Source: an uncultured Paracoccaceae bacterium
GTDB taxonomy: Bacteria; Pseudomonadota; Alphaproteobacteria; Rhodobacterales; Rhodobacteraceae
DNA length: 37,813 nucleotides
Assembly (NCBI GenBank): GCA_905181985.1
Contig: CAJIZW010000085.1
Coordinates: forward strand, 1 to 37,813
Direction of reading: 5' to 3'
Every line of letters begins with the position of its first letter. The stretch's first letter is position 1. A model generated the notes under the pieces. That model was not told where the DNA came from, searched no databases, and saw only the letters and a program-made list of their open reading frames with translations. Both the position numbers and the translations under genes were made by a program. This document shows positions 1 through 8,400 of the stretch, piece by piece.

Positions 1-407
1 AATTCAAAATCCTCTAATGCTGGGTAAAGAATTTCTTCAACCACTGGGTTTAATCGGTGAATTTCATCAATGAAAAGGACATCATTTTTTTTTTTATTTG
101 TTAAAATTGCAGCTAAATCCCCAGCTCTTGCCAATACTGGTCCAGAGGTCATCTTAAAGTTAACACCCATCTCACGAGCTATAATCTGTGCTAACGTTGT
201 TTTTCCTAACCCTGGTGGACCATGAAATATTGTGTGGTCAAGCGCAACTTTTCGTTTTCGGGCACTATCAATAAAAACCCTCAAGTTCTCTCGAACTTCT
301 TTCTGTCCAATAAATTCAGATAACATCTGAGGCCTCAAAGCTCTATCAACGTCTTCTGATTGAACTTCTGAGCTTAAGTTTACTATTTCGCTATCACTTG
401 AAACCAT
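1..407 (-). CDS. ruvB: Holliday junction branch-migration ATPase RuvB (N-terminal part, cut by window edge)
   Basis: This is the AAA+ motor that, with RuvA, drives branch migration of Holliday junctions. About 135 N-terminal residues are visible and the gene continues past position 1. The start of the large ATPase domain is clear: the Walker A motif [10 protein letters not shown] and the Walker B motif [10 protein letters not shown], followed by the usual [16 protein letters not shown] stretch. The ATG at 407 gives a short variable N-terminus before [15 protein letters not shown], as usual in the family. It is last in a ruvC-ruvA-ruvB operon, 47 bases after ruvA. An 11-adenine run in the coding strand (85-95) encodes the lysines before Walker B and keeps the frame. 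Identity is certain; only the partial state limits the description. Confidence 0.97.
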   Translation of the reverse strand, partial: MVSSDSEIVNLSSEVQSEDVDRALRPQMLSEFIGQKEVRENLRVFIDSARKRKVALDHTIFHGPPGLGKTTLAQIIAREMGVNFKMTSGPVLARAGDLAAILTNKKKNDVLFIDEIHRLNPVVEEILYPALEDFE

Positions 408-454
408 CGTTTAAGGCGCCCTTTTCTTTCTCTCCATCTCAAAAATCCTTGTTA

Positions 455-1111
455 TTAGTGGGTTATTGCTAAAAGTTTTAACGCTAACTTAATTATTGCC
501 GGAGTTTCAAGTAGCTCAGATTTTTCAACAGCTTTTGCAACAGCCTGGGCTGCATCCCCATGTGAGTACCCCAAATTTATAAGCGCTGATAACGCTTCAG
601 CTTGGACACCCGAAGAGCTTAATTCGCTTGTTCGGTTTACAGTTGAAGACCCATCCTTCAGACTTGATTCATTTAAATCTAAAACCTCAAACTCTCCTAG
701 CGACATTACTGTTGGAACTTTATCTTTGAGCTCAATGACTACACGTTGAGCAGTCTTCGGTCCTATACCCTTAGCCGCTTTAATTGCATTCCAATCACCA
801 ATAGAAATGGCCCGAGTAACACCTTCTTGTCCAAGAGTTCCCAAGATTACCATCGAGGCCTTAGCACCCACTCCTTGAACAGTCATCAATAATCTATGCC
901 ACTCTTTTTCTATTAATGTGGTGAATCCAAACAATTGTAATATATCCTCTTTTACCAGAAGATCAGTATACAAGGACACGGCCTCTCCAGTGCTTGGCAA
1001 CAATGCAAGAGTTCTATCAGAACAATAAACAGCATATCCAACACCATTCACATCAATGAGGACATAGTCTTTACCACGAGAATCAACTTTTCCTGATAGT
1101 TTTCCAATCAT
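455..1111 (-). CDS. ruvA: Holliday junction DNA-binding protein RuvA
   Basis: RuvA forms tetramers on four-way DNA junctions and loads the RuvB motor. The 218-residue length is usual. The N-terminal OB-fold begins [20 protein letters not shown]. Two helix-hairpin-helix motifs follow, [13 protein letters not shown] (about residues 79-91) and [13 protein letters not shown] (about 113-125). After a Ser-rich linker, the C-terminal RuvB-binding domain carries [16 protein letters not shown]. Its start ATG overlaps the ruvC stop by four bases (ATGA), which points to translational coupling. The gene lies between ruvC and ruvB in one transcription unit. Confidence 0.97.
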   Translation of the reverse strand: MIGKLSGKVDSRGKDYVLIDVNGVGYAVYCSDRTLALLPSTGEAVSLYTDLLVKEDILQLFGFTTLIEKEWHRLLMTVQGVGAKASMVILGTLGQEGVTRAISIGDWNAIKAAKGIGPKTAQRVVIELKDKVPTVMSLGEFEVLDLNESSLKDGSSTVNRTSELSSSGVQAEALSALINLGYSHGDAAQAVAKAVEKSELLETPAIIKLALKLLAITH

Positions 1112-1614
1112 CGTTTTGCCTTCCTAATAGCCAAATCAAGGTTAGAGCCCGCACTAAGATGAAATGCGTGGCAAATGGCTATAGCAAGAGCATCTGCAGC
1201 ATCTGAACCTAAAATTTTTACACCTGGAAGTTGTATCTTAACCATATGCTCAACTTGCTTCTTATCAGCGTGACCAACCCCAACAACTGATTTTTTTATA
1301 CTGTTCGGGGCATACTCTCCAACTGGCAAACCAGCTATTGCCGGCACAAGCATCGCAACTCCCCTTGCTTGCCCTAATTTTAAACTATTCTCACCGTCTT
1401 TATTTACAAATGTCTTTTCTACTGCCGCTGCCTCAGGTTTAAATTCTTTAACTACAGAGGTTAATTGATGAAAAAGGCTAACTAACCTTACTGCTAACTC
1501 TGTTCCCTCTGACTTACAAACCCCGTTTGCTACATGACTTAGACGCGATCCTTTTGACTCTATGACTCCCCACCCCAAATTACGAAGGCCTGGATCAATT
1601 CCTAAAACTCGCAT
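1108..1614 (-). CDS. ruvC: Crossover junction endodeoxyribonuclease RuvC
   Basis: RuvC is the resolvase that makes paired nicks in Holliday junctions bound by RuvAB. The 168-residue RNase H-like fold is full length. The four catalytic acidic residues can be placed: Asp7 in GIDPG, Glu66 in [10 protein letters not shown], and Asp138 and Asp141 in [13 protein letters not shown]. It is the first gene of the ruvCAB operon and overlaps ruvA by four bases. A purine-rich GAGAGAG sits just before the ATG at 1614. A promoter with an SOS-like box lies upstream (separate entry), so damage-inducible expression is likely but inferred. Confidence 0.97.
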   Translation of the reverse strand: MRVLGIDPGLRNLGWGVIESKGSRLSHVANGVCKSEGTELAVRLVSLFHQLTSVVKEFKPEAAAVEKTFVNKDGENSLKLGQARGVAMLVPAIAGLPVGEYAPNSIKKSVVGVGHADKKQVEHMVKIQLPGVKILGSDAADALAIAICHAFHLSAGSNLDLAIRKAKR

Positions 1615-1641
1615 ACTCTCTCACTCATAACTAACTCAAAA

Positions 1642-1670
1642 AGGGTAGCACGAAACGAGAACATTTGCAA
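1642..1670 (-). promoter_or_regulatory. ruvC promoter with LexA-like (SOS) box
   Basis: Read on the minus strand, TTGCAA (1665-1670) and TACCCT (1642-1647) are 17 bases apart and form a plausible sigma-70 promoter 28 bases before the ruvC ATG. The spacer contains GTTC-N7-GTGC (1648-1662), which differs by one base from the alphaproteobacterial LexA consensus GTTC-N7-GTTC. A LexA dimer there would block RNA polymerase. Family knowledge (ruv genes are often SOS genes) and position support it, but the right half-site is imperfect. Confidence 0.55.
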
Positions 1671-1736
1671 AGTTAAGTATTGATTAATTCAAAGTATTAT
1701 TTAGTATGTAATATCAGAGGATATAATTTGTAGAAT

Positions 1737-2612
1737 TTATAAGGTCTCTTTTTGCATTCTTAGCGTCATCCAGTCTCCCAACGATTTTTTTTGAATAAGC
1801 TCAAAACCAGTTGCATTATAAATGCGTAGTATTTCATCATATTGTTCATTCAATAAACCTGATAAAATTATAGTCCCACCAAAGGCACAGTGCTCAGAAA
1901 AATCTGATACCATGTCAATCAATGGTCTCTTTAAAATATTTGCAAAAATTAAATCATAGGGCCCGTTCTTAACCACAATTGGGTGATTAAAACCCTTAGC
2001 TTGAATACAAGATACTTTTTGATCTAGGTTATTAGAAATGAGATTTATTTTTGCAACAGCAACCGCTGTTGGGTCAATATCACTAGCAATAATAGTTTCA
2101 TCCCAAATTTTAGCTGCCGCCATCGCTAAAACTGCAGTTCCGCAACCAATATCAATTATCTTCTTTGGTGACATCCCCTCAGCTACCAGGTCATTTAATG
2201 CCAATAAGCAACCCTTTGTTGTTCCATGATGACCTGTACCAAACGCCATAGATGCCTCAATAAGTAAACCAGTAGCAGATTTTGGAACCCTGTGTGCATC
2301 ATGATTACCAAATACAAAAAATCTTCCCGCTTCAACAGGTGGTAAGTTTCTTTGCACATGTGAAACCCAGTCTTGGTCAGGAACATCAGAAAAAGTAAAT
2401 GGCTTTGCACCATATGCAAAGCTTAATAAAGTAAGTTCAATTTCGTTAGGCTTTTTGGTATAATACCCTCCAACCTCCCATGTATTTGATTTATCTTCAA
2501 TTTCAAACACACCTATACCTACTGGTGCTGGCTCTAAAGACTCAAGAGCTTCACTAAGTGCTGAAGCATTTTCTTTTCCTAATAATGTTGTAAATGCGGT
2601 AAACGTAGACAC
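1737..2612 (-). CDS. prmA: Ribosomal protein L11 methyltransferase PrmA
   Basis: PrmA trimethylates ribosomal protein L11 using S-adenosylmethionine. The class I methyltransferase core is visible: the SAM-binding loop DIGCGTAVLAMAAA, the acidic end of strand 2 in ASDIDPTAV, and the catalytic-loop motif FANILKRPLIDM. A conserved segment MAFGTGHHGTTKGC precedes it. The frame extends to a TTG at 2636, but I place the start at the GTG at 2612. That gives an N-terminus VSTFTAFTTL like the family, and its first base is the last base of the msrA stop (TAGTG), a usual coupling arrangement. The length is then 291 residues. It lies last in an MFS-msrA-prmA tandem. Confidence 0.93.
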   Translation of the reverse strand: MSTFTAFTTLLGKENASALSEALESLEPAPVGIGVFEIEDKSNTWEVGGYYTKKPNEIELTLLSFAYGAKPFTFSDVPDQDWVSHVQRNLPPVEAGRFFVFGNHDAHRVPKSATGLLIEASMAFGTGHHGTTKGCLLALNDLVAEGMSPKKIIDIGCGTAVLAMAAAKIWDETIIASDIDPTAVAVAKINLISNNLDQKVSCIQAKGFNHPIVVKNGPYDLIFANILKRPLIDMVSDFSEHCAFGGTIILSGLLNEQYDEILRIYNATGFELIQKKSLGDWMTLRMQKETL

Positions 2613-3262
2613 TAAGCATTGATTCCGGTTAAACAAGTAACACCTGTACCACCAATCCCACAGTAACCTGACGGGTTTTTAGCTAAATATTGTTGGTGGT
2701 AATCCTCAGCAAAATAGAACAAGTTAGAACTTAAAATCTCTGTAGTTATCTTTCCATAACCACTATCTGTAAGAGCCTTCTCATACGCCAACTTAGTTTC
2801 ATTTGCGACTAAATTTTGAGTGTCATCTGAGTAATAAATACCGCTACGATATTGAGTTCCTAAGTCATTTCCTTGTCTCATTCCTTGCGTCGGGTTGTGA
2901 GATTCCCAAAAAATTTTCAAAAGTCTGTTATATGAAATAATTGAAGGGTCATAAACAATCCTGACAACTTCATTATGCCCTGTCAGGCCAGTACATACTT
3001 CCTGATAAGTTGGATTCAATGTGAACCCAGATGTATACCCCACCATGGTGCTGTAAACACCATCCAAGCTCCAGAATATTCGCTCTGCACCCCAAAAGCA
3101 TCCCATTCCAAAAATTGCTACATTCATTCCATCAGGAGTTTTTAAGTTCAATGGTCGCCCATTTATAAAATGATAATCAGCAGTAATTAACTCTTCATTA
3201 CGCCCTTTTAGTGCAGTCTCTAACGAAACCATATCTATAGTTTTTTCTCCAAAGCCCAACAT
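2612..3262 (-). CDS. msrA: Peptide-methionine (S)-S-oxide reductase MsrA
   Basis: MsrA repairs the S epimer of methionine sulfoxide in proteins and free methionine, using thioredoxin as reductant. The active-site motif GMGCFWGAE has the catalytic Cys55, and the C-terminal tail contains Cys201 and Cys210, suitable as resolving cysteines. YTSGFTLNPTYQEVCTG and the H-N-P-T-Q segment of the family are present. The 216-residue protein has about 45 residues before the core, as in other MsrA proteins of this length. A GGAG lies seven bases before the ATG at 3262. It overlaps or abuts prmA, so both are probably on one mRNA. Confidence 0.95.
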   Translation of the reverse strand: MLGFGEKTIDMVSLETALKGRNEELITADYHFINGRPLNLKTPDGMNVAIFGMGCFWGAERIFWSLDGVYSTMVGYTSGFTLNPTYQEVCTGLTGHNEVVRIVYDPSIISYNRLLKIFWESHNPTQGMRQGNDLGTQYRSGIYYSDDTQNLVANETKLAYEKALTDSGYGKITTEILSSNLFYFAEDYHQQYLAKNPSGYCGIGGTGVTCLTGINA

Positions 3263-3311
3263 TCATAAACTCCATGATTATTTTAAATATATTATATACT
3301 AGAGGTGTAAC

Positions 3312-4556
3312 CTACTTTCTATTATTTTTCCTTATCTTTAAAATAGTCTCAACACCAGGTTCTGGATACCTTGGAACAAAGAAAGCCAAAATCAACGATG
3401 AAATAGCCATCATAGCAGCCATAAAAAAAATACCAGAAGGCTCTACAATCCACATATATCCCAAAATTGCAGGTAAAAATACAGCTGGTATATGGTTTAT
3501 TGTAAATGCGACAGCAACAGAGGATCCAATATCATATGGATCGGCTATTTTTTGAAAGTAAGTTTTAATGGCAAACGACATCGAAAAAAATAAGTGGTTT
3601 GCTATAAATAATATTATACCAACTGTAACACTCCAATCAAAATAATAGATTCCGGCATAGGCCAAAAAAATTAATGTTAATCCCACATATTCAACTATTA
3701 AAATCCATCTTTCACCAAACAAGCTAATAGCCTTACCTACTATCGGAGCAAAAAGCATACTCACTACGAAATTTAGGAGGAATAAGATTGTTACTTCATG
3801 AACTTGAAAGCCAAACTTCTCAACCATCATAAAGGCAGCAAAAACAAGAAAAATTTGCCTTCTGGCACCTGACATAACCTGCAGGGCGTAATACAACCAA
3901 TATTTTCGACGGATTATCATTTTATTAATCTGGGCCCGTGGAGTTTCAAAGCTGGGATAAAGTAACAAACATAACACTGCTATAAAAACAGTTATCGCCC
4001 CAGATGTTACATATACAAATCCAAAAGATAAATTAAATGCCTTCCAGGTTATGACTAATACACCATAGGCTATCAATGATGAGAATGATCCTACAGCAGA
4101 AATCCAACCCAAGGTCTGTGGAGCTACTTTCTTATCTATCCACTGAAGTTGAAGAGATTGATTGGCAGCCTCAAAATAATGAAAACCAATAGATGCAAGG
4201 AAAGTTAAAATTATAATTCCTCCAAATTGAGGAAAAAATGCTGTAAGCCCACTAGCAATACCTAAAAGTATTAAAGATAGAAGAGCAAGTAATTGCTCTC
4301 TTACAAAAATAAGTACAAAAATTACACCAACCGCTAATAAACCAGGAATTTCTCGTATGGAGTGAAGCCATCCAATCTCCACGCCAGTGAAACCCGCCAT
4401 TTCAACAACAAAGTTATTAAGTAATGCCGTCCAAACGGAAAATGCCATCGGCATTGCAAAAGCCATTAAAATTAATAAAAATACTGGTTGTCTGACAAAG
4501 GAAAATTCCTTGGCATCGACTAAATCAACTCTATTTTTGTAATTACCAAAAATCAT
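3312..4556 (-). CDS. MFS-type membrane transporter, substrate unknown
   Basis: This 414-residue protein consists of about twelve hydrophobic segments with short charged loops, as expected for a major facilitator superfamily permease in the inner membrane. The N-terminus (about 25 residues) and the tail after FFVPRYPEPG are cytoplasmic in character. A long basic loop (IIRRKYWLYYAL) near the middle separates two six-helix halves. No substrate motif is recognised. It follows the rpsD terminator and has its own possible operator (4574-4588), so it may be controlled separately; msrA follows after 49 bases. Oxidative or detoxification roles would be guesses. Confidence 0.8.
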   Translation of the reverse strand: MIFGNYKNRVDLVDAKEFSFVRQPVFLLILMAFAMPMAFSVWTALLNNFVVEMAGFTGVEIGWLHSIREIPGLLAVGVIFVLIFVREQLLALLSLILLGIASGLTAFFPQFGGIIILTFLASIGFHYFEAANQSLQLQWIDKKVAPQTLGWISAVGSFSSLIAYGVLVITWKAFNLSFGFVYVTSGAITVFIAVLCLLLYPSFETPRAQINKMIIRRKYWLYYALQVMSGARRQIFLVFAAFMMVEKFGFQVHEVTILFLLNFVVSMLFAPIVGKAISLFGERWILIVEYVGLTLIFLAYAGIYYFDWSVTVGIILFIANHLFFSMSFAIKTYFQKIADPYDIGSSVAVAFTINHIPAVFLPAILGYMWIVEPSGIFFMAAMMAISSLILAFFVPRYPEPGVETILKIRKNNRK

Positions 4557-4573
4557 AGAACCCCTGTATCGAC

Positions 4574-4596
4574 CTAATCACGGATTAGCGAGTATA
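4574..4596 (-). promoter_or_regulatory. Possible promoter -10 and palindromic operator before the MFS gene
   Basis: A perfect inverted repeat, CTAATC-ACG-GATTAG (4574-4588), lies between the rpsD terminator and the MFS start. On the minus strand a TATACT element (4591-4596) sits directly before it, so a repressor bound to the palindrome would cover the start of transcription. No convincing -35 was found. The repeat could also act as a short RNA hairpin in the leader. Confidence 0.35.
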
Positions 4597-4604
4597 ATAA
4601 CAAA

Positions 4605-4638
4605 TTAAAAAAAAGGCCGCTCAAATTAAGCGGCCTTT
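4605..4638 (-). terminator. Rho-independent terminator of rpsD
   Basis: On the minus strand AAAGGCCGCTTAATTTGAGCGGCCTTT forms a stem of about ten base pairs with a short loop. It is followed by eight uridines, then AAUUU. It starts about 20 bases past the rpsD stop. On the plus strand no U-run follows. Confidence 0.9.
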
Positions 4639-4659
4639 AAAAATAATAAATGCTGTCAA

Positions 4660-5280
4660 TTAGTTTTGAGCGTAATACTCAATCACTAGGTTGGGTTCCA
4701 TAATCACAGGGTAAGGTACGTCCCCAAGTCCTGGTGTTCGCACAAAGGTAGCAACCATCTTGCTCTGATCAACTTCTAAGTAATCAGGCACTTCTCTTTC
4801 TGGTAACTGTGCAGATTCAAGTACCATGGCAAGTTGCTTAGAGCGTGTTCTGACTTCTATTATATCTCCCTCTTTCACTGTATACGAAGGAATGTTAACA
4901 CGTTTTCCATTTACCAACAGATGCCCGTGGTTCACGAACTGACGAGCTGCAAATACAGTAGGAACAAATTTAGCTCTATAGGCTACTGCATCCAAGCGTC
5001 TCTCAAGAAGTCCCACAAGGTTTTCACCTGTGTCACCTTTAACTCGTTCTGCTTCTTTAAATATTCTACGGAACTGCTTTTCTGTCAGATCACCGTAATA
5101 ACCTTTGAGTTTCTGCTTTGCTCTTAATTGCAGACCAAAATCAGATAACTTACCTTTACGCCTCTGTCCATGTTGACCAGGCCCATATTCTCTTCTATTT
5201 ACTGGTGATTTTGGACGACCCCATATATTTTCTCCCATCCTTCGATCAATTTTGTATTTGGCAGACGTGCGTTTTGTCAC
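4660..5280 (-). CDS. rpsD: 30S ribosomal protein S4
   Basis: S4 is a primary 16S rRNA-binding protein that nucleates assembly of the 30S body. The 206-residue protein begins [20 protein letters not shown], typical of alphaproteobacterial S4. The S4 RNA-binding domain (about residues 96-160) contains [20 protein letters not shown] and [17 protein letters not shown], and the protein ends [13 protein letters not shown]. The start is a GTG at 5280, preceded by the strong Shine-Dalgarno AAGGAGA seven bases away. The gene is monocistronic here, outside any alpha-operon context, with its own promoter, a structured leader of about 105 bases and a strong terminator. The leader may serve autogenous control, which is inference. 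Confidence 0.98.
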   Translation of the reverse strand: MTKRTSAKYKIDRRMGENIWGRPKSPVNRREYGPGQHGQRRKGKLSDFGLQLRAKQKLKGYYGDLTEKQFRRIFKEAERVKGDTGENLVGLLERRLDAVAYRAKFVPTVFAARQFVNHGHLLVNGKRVNIPSYTVKEGDIIEVRTRSKQLAMVLESAQLPEREVPDYLEVDQSKMVATFVRTPGLGDVPYPVIMEPNLVIEYYAQN

Positions 5281-5304
5281 GGCTGATCTCCTTCCATAAA
5301 TAAC

Positions 5305-5371
5305 GGCTATTTTTTAGCCTAATGAAGGGCGTTGTCCTCTGAAAAATTCCGACAGGAATCCCCTTGCGGGG
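5305..5371 (-). promoter_or_regulatory. Structured 5' leader of rpsD
   Basis: Between the predicted transcription start (about 5388) and the GTG, the RNA can form three short hairpins: CCCC-GCAA-GGGG with a GNRA tetraloop (5360-5371), ATTCC-TGTC-GGAAT directly adjacent (5346-5359), and GGCTA-AAAAA-TAGCC (5305-5319). The outer segments GTTG and CAAC could close the first two. No known riboswitch or ribosomal-protein leader class was recognised with certainty. S4 autoregulation is a reasonable hypothesis. Confidence 0.45.
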
Positions 5372-5394
5372 TCCACCAACACCAACAATCTGCG

Positions 5395-5422
5395 CTTATA
5401 CCTTTGTCTCGTTTAATGTCAA
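5395..5422 (-). promoter_or_regulatory. Strong sigma-70 promoter of rpsD
   Basis: On the minus strand, a perfect TTGACA (5417-5422) is followed after 16 bases by TATAAG (5395-5400). This predicts a start near 5388 and a leader of about 105 bases before the rpsD GTG. It lies in the gap after the hydantoinase stop. Confidence 0.75.
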
Positions 5423-5461
5423 TAAAATACGAGCATTATGAATAAAAAAACACGAAACCAA

Positions 5462-8400
5462 CTATTTGAATTCTCCCCACCCTCCCCCTCCAGGAGTAAG
5501 CATTTCAAATGCATCACCAGGCTCAAGGTGGACTTCAGTGTTGCCTGGTTGCGGCTCTCTAGCACCATTGGCCCGTATTACGGTATCTTTACCAACCATG
5601 CCAGGGCTACCCCCTGCCACTCCAAACGGCGGCACAATTCGGTGAGAACACAATGTCGTTACCGTTACCGGATTTAAAAACTTTACAACTCTTCGAATAC
5701 CGTCTCCACCAGTCCAGGTTCCTTTTCCTCCAGATCCTTTTCTAATAGAAAAATTTTCTAATCTTACAGGAAAACGACTTTCCAATACCTCTGGATCAGT
5801 CATCAAGGTATTTGTCATATGAACTTGAGTCCCTGATGCTCCGTGAAATCCAGGGCCAGCACCACTACCTCCAGCAATTGTTTCATAGTTTTGAAACTGG
5901 TCATTACCCCAAACAAAATTGTTCATTGTAGCCTGAGATCCTGCAATTACTCCTAACGCTCCAAAAAGACAGTCACAGATATTTTGACTGACCTCTGTAT
6001 TTCCAGCGATCACTGCGGCAGGGTACTTAGGGTTAATCATTGAACCCTCTGGTGCAATAATCTTTAGAGGCTTTAAACAACCTTCATTTAAGGGAATTTC
6101 TGCACCAACAAGTGTACGAAATACATATAAAACAACTGCATTACATATTGACCGCGGTGCATTGTAATTATTAGGACCCTGAAGCGAAGTCCCAGTAAAA
6201 TCTACTTCTGCAGTCCCATTAGAAGCGTTAACCCTAACCTGAACTTCAATTTTTTGCCCAAAATCCATTGGATATGTAAAGCTTCCATCCTTTAATTTTC
6301 CAACAACTTGCCGTACAGATGCCTCAGCATTGTCTTGAACATGCTTCATATAAGCTTGGACGGTTTTAATTCCAAAGTTTTTTATCATTTGAGAAACTTC
6401 ACGAATTCCTGTTTCATTCGCTGCTAATTGTGCCTCTAAATCCTTAATATTTTGATCAATATTCCTACAAGGGTAAAGCCCTGAACTAAGTAGTTCACGG
6501 GTTTCCTCAACTCTAAATTTCCCTTGATCAACAATTTTAAAATTGTCAATTACAACTCCTTCTTCTTCAATACTCTTACTATCAGGAGGCGCTGAGCCAG
6601 GGGTTCTACCACCAATATCAGCATGATGACCCCTAGATCCAACAAAAAATAATATTTGGTCAACCTGCTCATTAAAAACTGGAGTTATAACAGTAACATC
6701 TGGCAAATGAGTTCCCCCGTTAAAGGGTGCATTTAATACAAACGAATCTCCTGGTTTAATTTTTCCGTAGTTAAGTTCAGCTACTTTACGTACCGCGTCC
6801 GACATTGATCCAAGGTGCACTGGTACATGGGGTGCGTTTGCAACCAGGTTTCCAGAAGCATCAAAAAGTGCACATGAGAAGTCTAACCTTTCTTTTATAT
6901 TAACAGAGTAAGCAGTGTTTTGTAGAGTTGATCCCATTTGCTCAGCAATTGACATAAAAAGATTGTTAAATATCTCAAGCATGATGGGGTTAACTTTCGT
7001 GCCCAAAGCCAGCTCACTTTCTCTTTCTTTAAGTCGTCGTAAAATTAAATTTCCAAATTTATCTACAGAACCCACCCAACCATCTTCAATAACAGTCGTC
7101 CCAGTTTCTTCCATGACCACAGAAGGTCCTTTTAATATCTGACCAGAAATTAAAAGTTCTCGATTATATAGAGGGATATCACCATAACTACTTAATGAAA
7201 TTTGCGATATAGCTTTTGATTCTTCTCTGTCACCCAAACTTACTTCATTAATATAACTATTATTTTCTCCAACAGCTTCTGCAGTTAACATATCAATAAT
7301 TAAGTCATCCACGGGAGATGCAAATCCAAACCTTATTTGATGGTTTTTTTTGAACTCCGTTAGCATTTTCTCAGACGAGTCAAAGTTAACTTCAATACTT
7401 TGGTGAGACCCCGAATATTTTAAGTACGCAGTTGTGATTACATTAATTTTTTTTCTGGGAACACCCTGGTTAATTACCTCTTCAATCACTTCGTTAGACA
7501 GTTTTTTTATGATTAAACCAGCTTTTAATGTTTCTTTTAAGTCTTGGTTGAAATGTTGCTCTTTTAACGCTCGTATATCTGCCAATCCCATTCCATAAGC
7601 TGACAAAACTCCCGAGTAAGGATGTAAAAAAACTGTGTTCATACTGAGAGCATCTGCAACTGCACATGCATGCTGTCCACCCGCCCCACCAAAACAATTT
7701 AATGTATATTCTGTGATATTGTACCCTCGATCTACACTAATTTTCTTAATGGCACGCGCCATATTTTGAACAGCAATCCTAAGAAAACCAGTTGCTGTCT
7801 CTTCAGGACTCAATGGGCTTAACCCAGTCTCAACTGATATAGAATTCGCTAATTCTTTAAATTTCTTTATTACGATTTCTTTATCTAGTGCTTTATCTGC
7901 AGTTGGACCAAATATCTTAGGGAAGTAATTTGGATTAATCTTTCCTAAAATTACATTACAATCAGTAACGGTTAAGGGACCACCACGGCGATAGCAGGCA
8001 GGCCCTGGATTCGCACCAGCACTATCAGGACCCACCTGATACCTACCGTCTTGAAAAGAAAGAATAGAGCCGCCACCTGCCGCAACGGTATGTATGTTCA
8101 TCATTGGAGCACGCATTCTAACACCAGCGATTTCGGTTTCGAAAGACCTTTCATAATTCCCTGAAAAATGGCAAACATCGGTGGAAGTTCCACCCATATC
8201 AAAACCTATTAGTTTCTTAAATCCAGCTAACTCACCCGTCTTCACCATTCCCACTACACCCCCAGCAGGACCAGACAAAATTGCATCTCTACCCTGGAAA
8301 CTACCCGAATCAACTAACCCTCCAGAACTCTGCATAAAAAATAGACTTTTAACTCCTCCTTCATCTGCTTTTAACTCTTCTGAAACTTGGTTAATATATC

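Noticed and set aside
3274-3555. 93-codon plus-strand frame overlapping the MFS C-terminus and msrA leader
   Set aside because: It overlaps the conserved end of the transporter in antisense and shows no family features.
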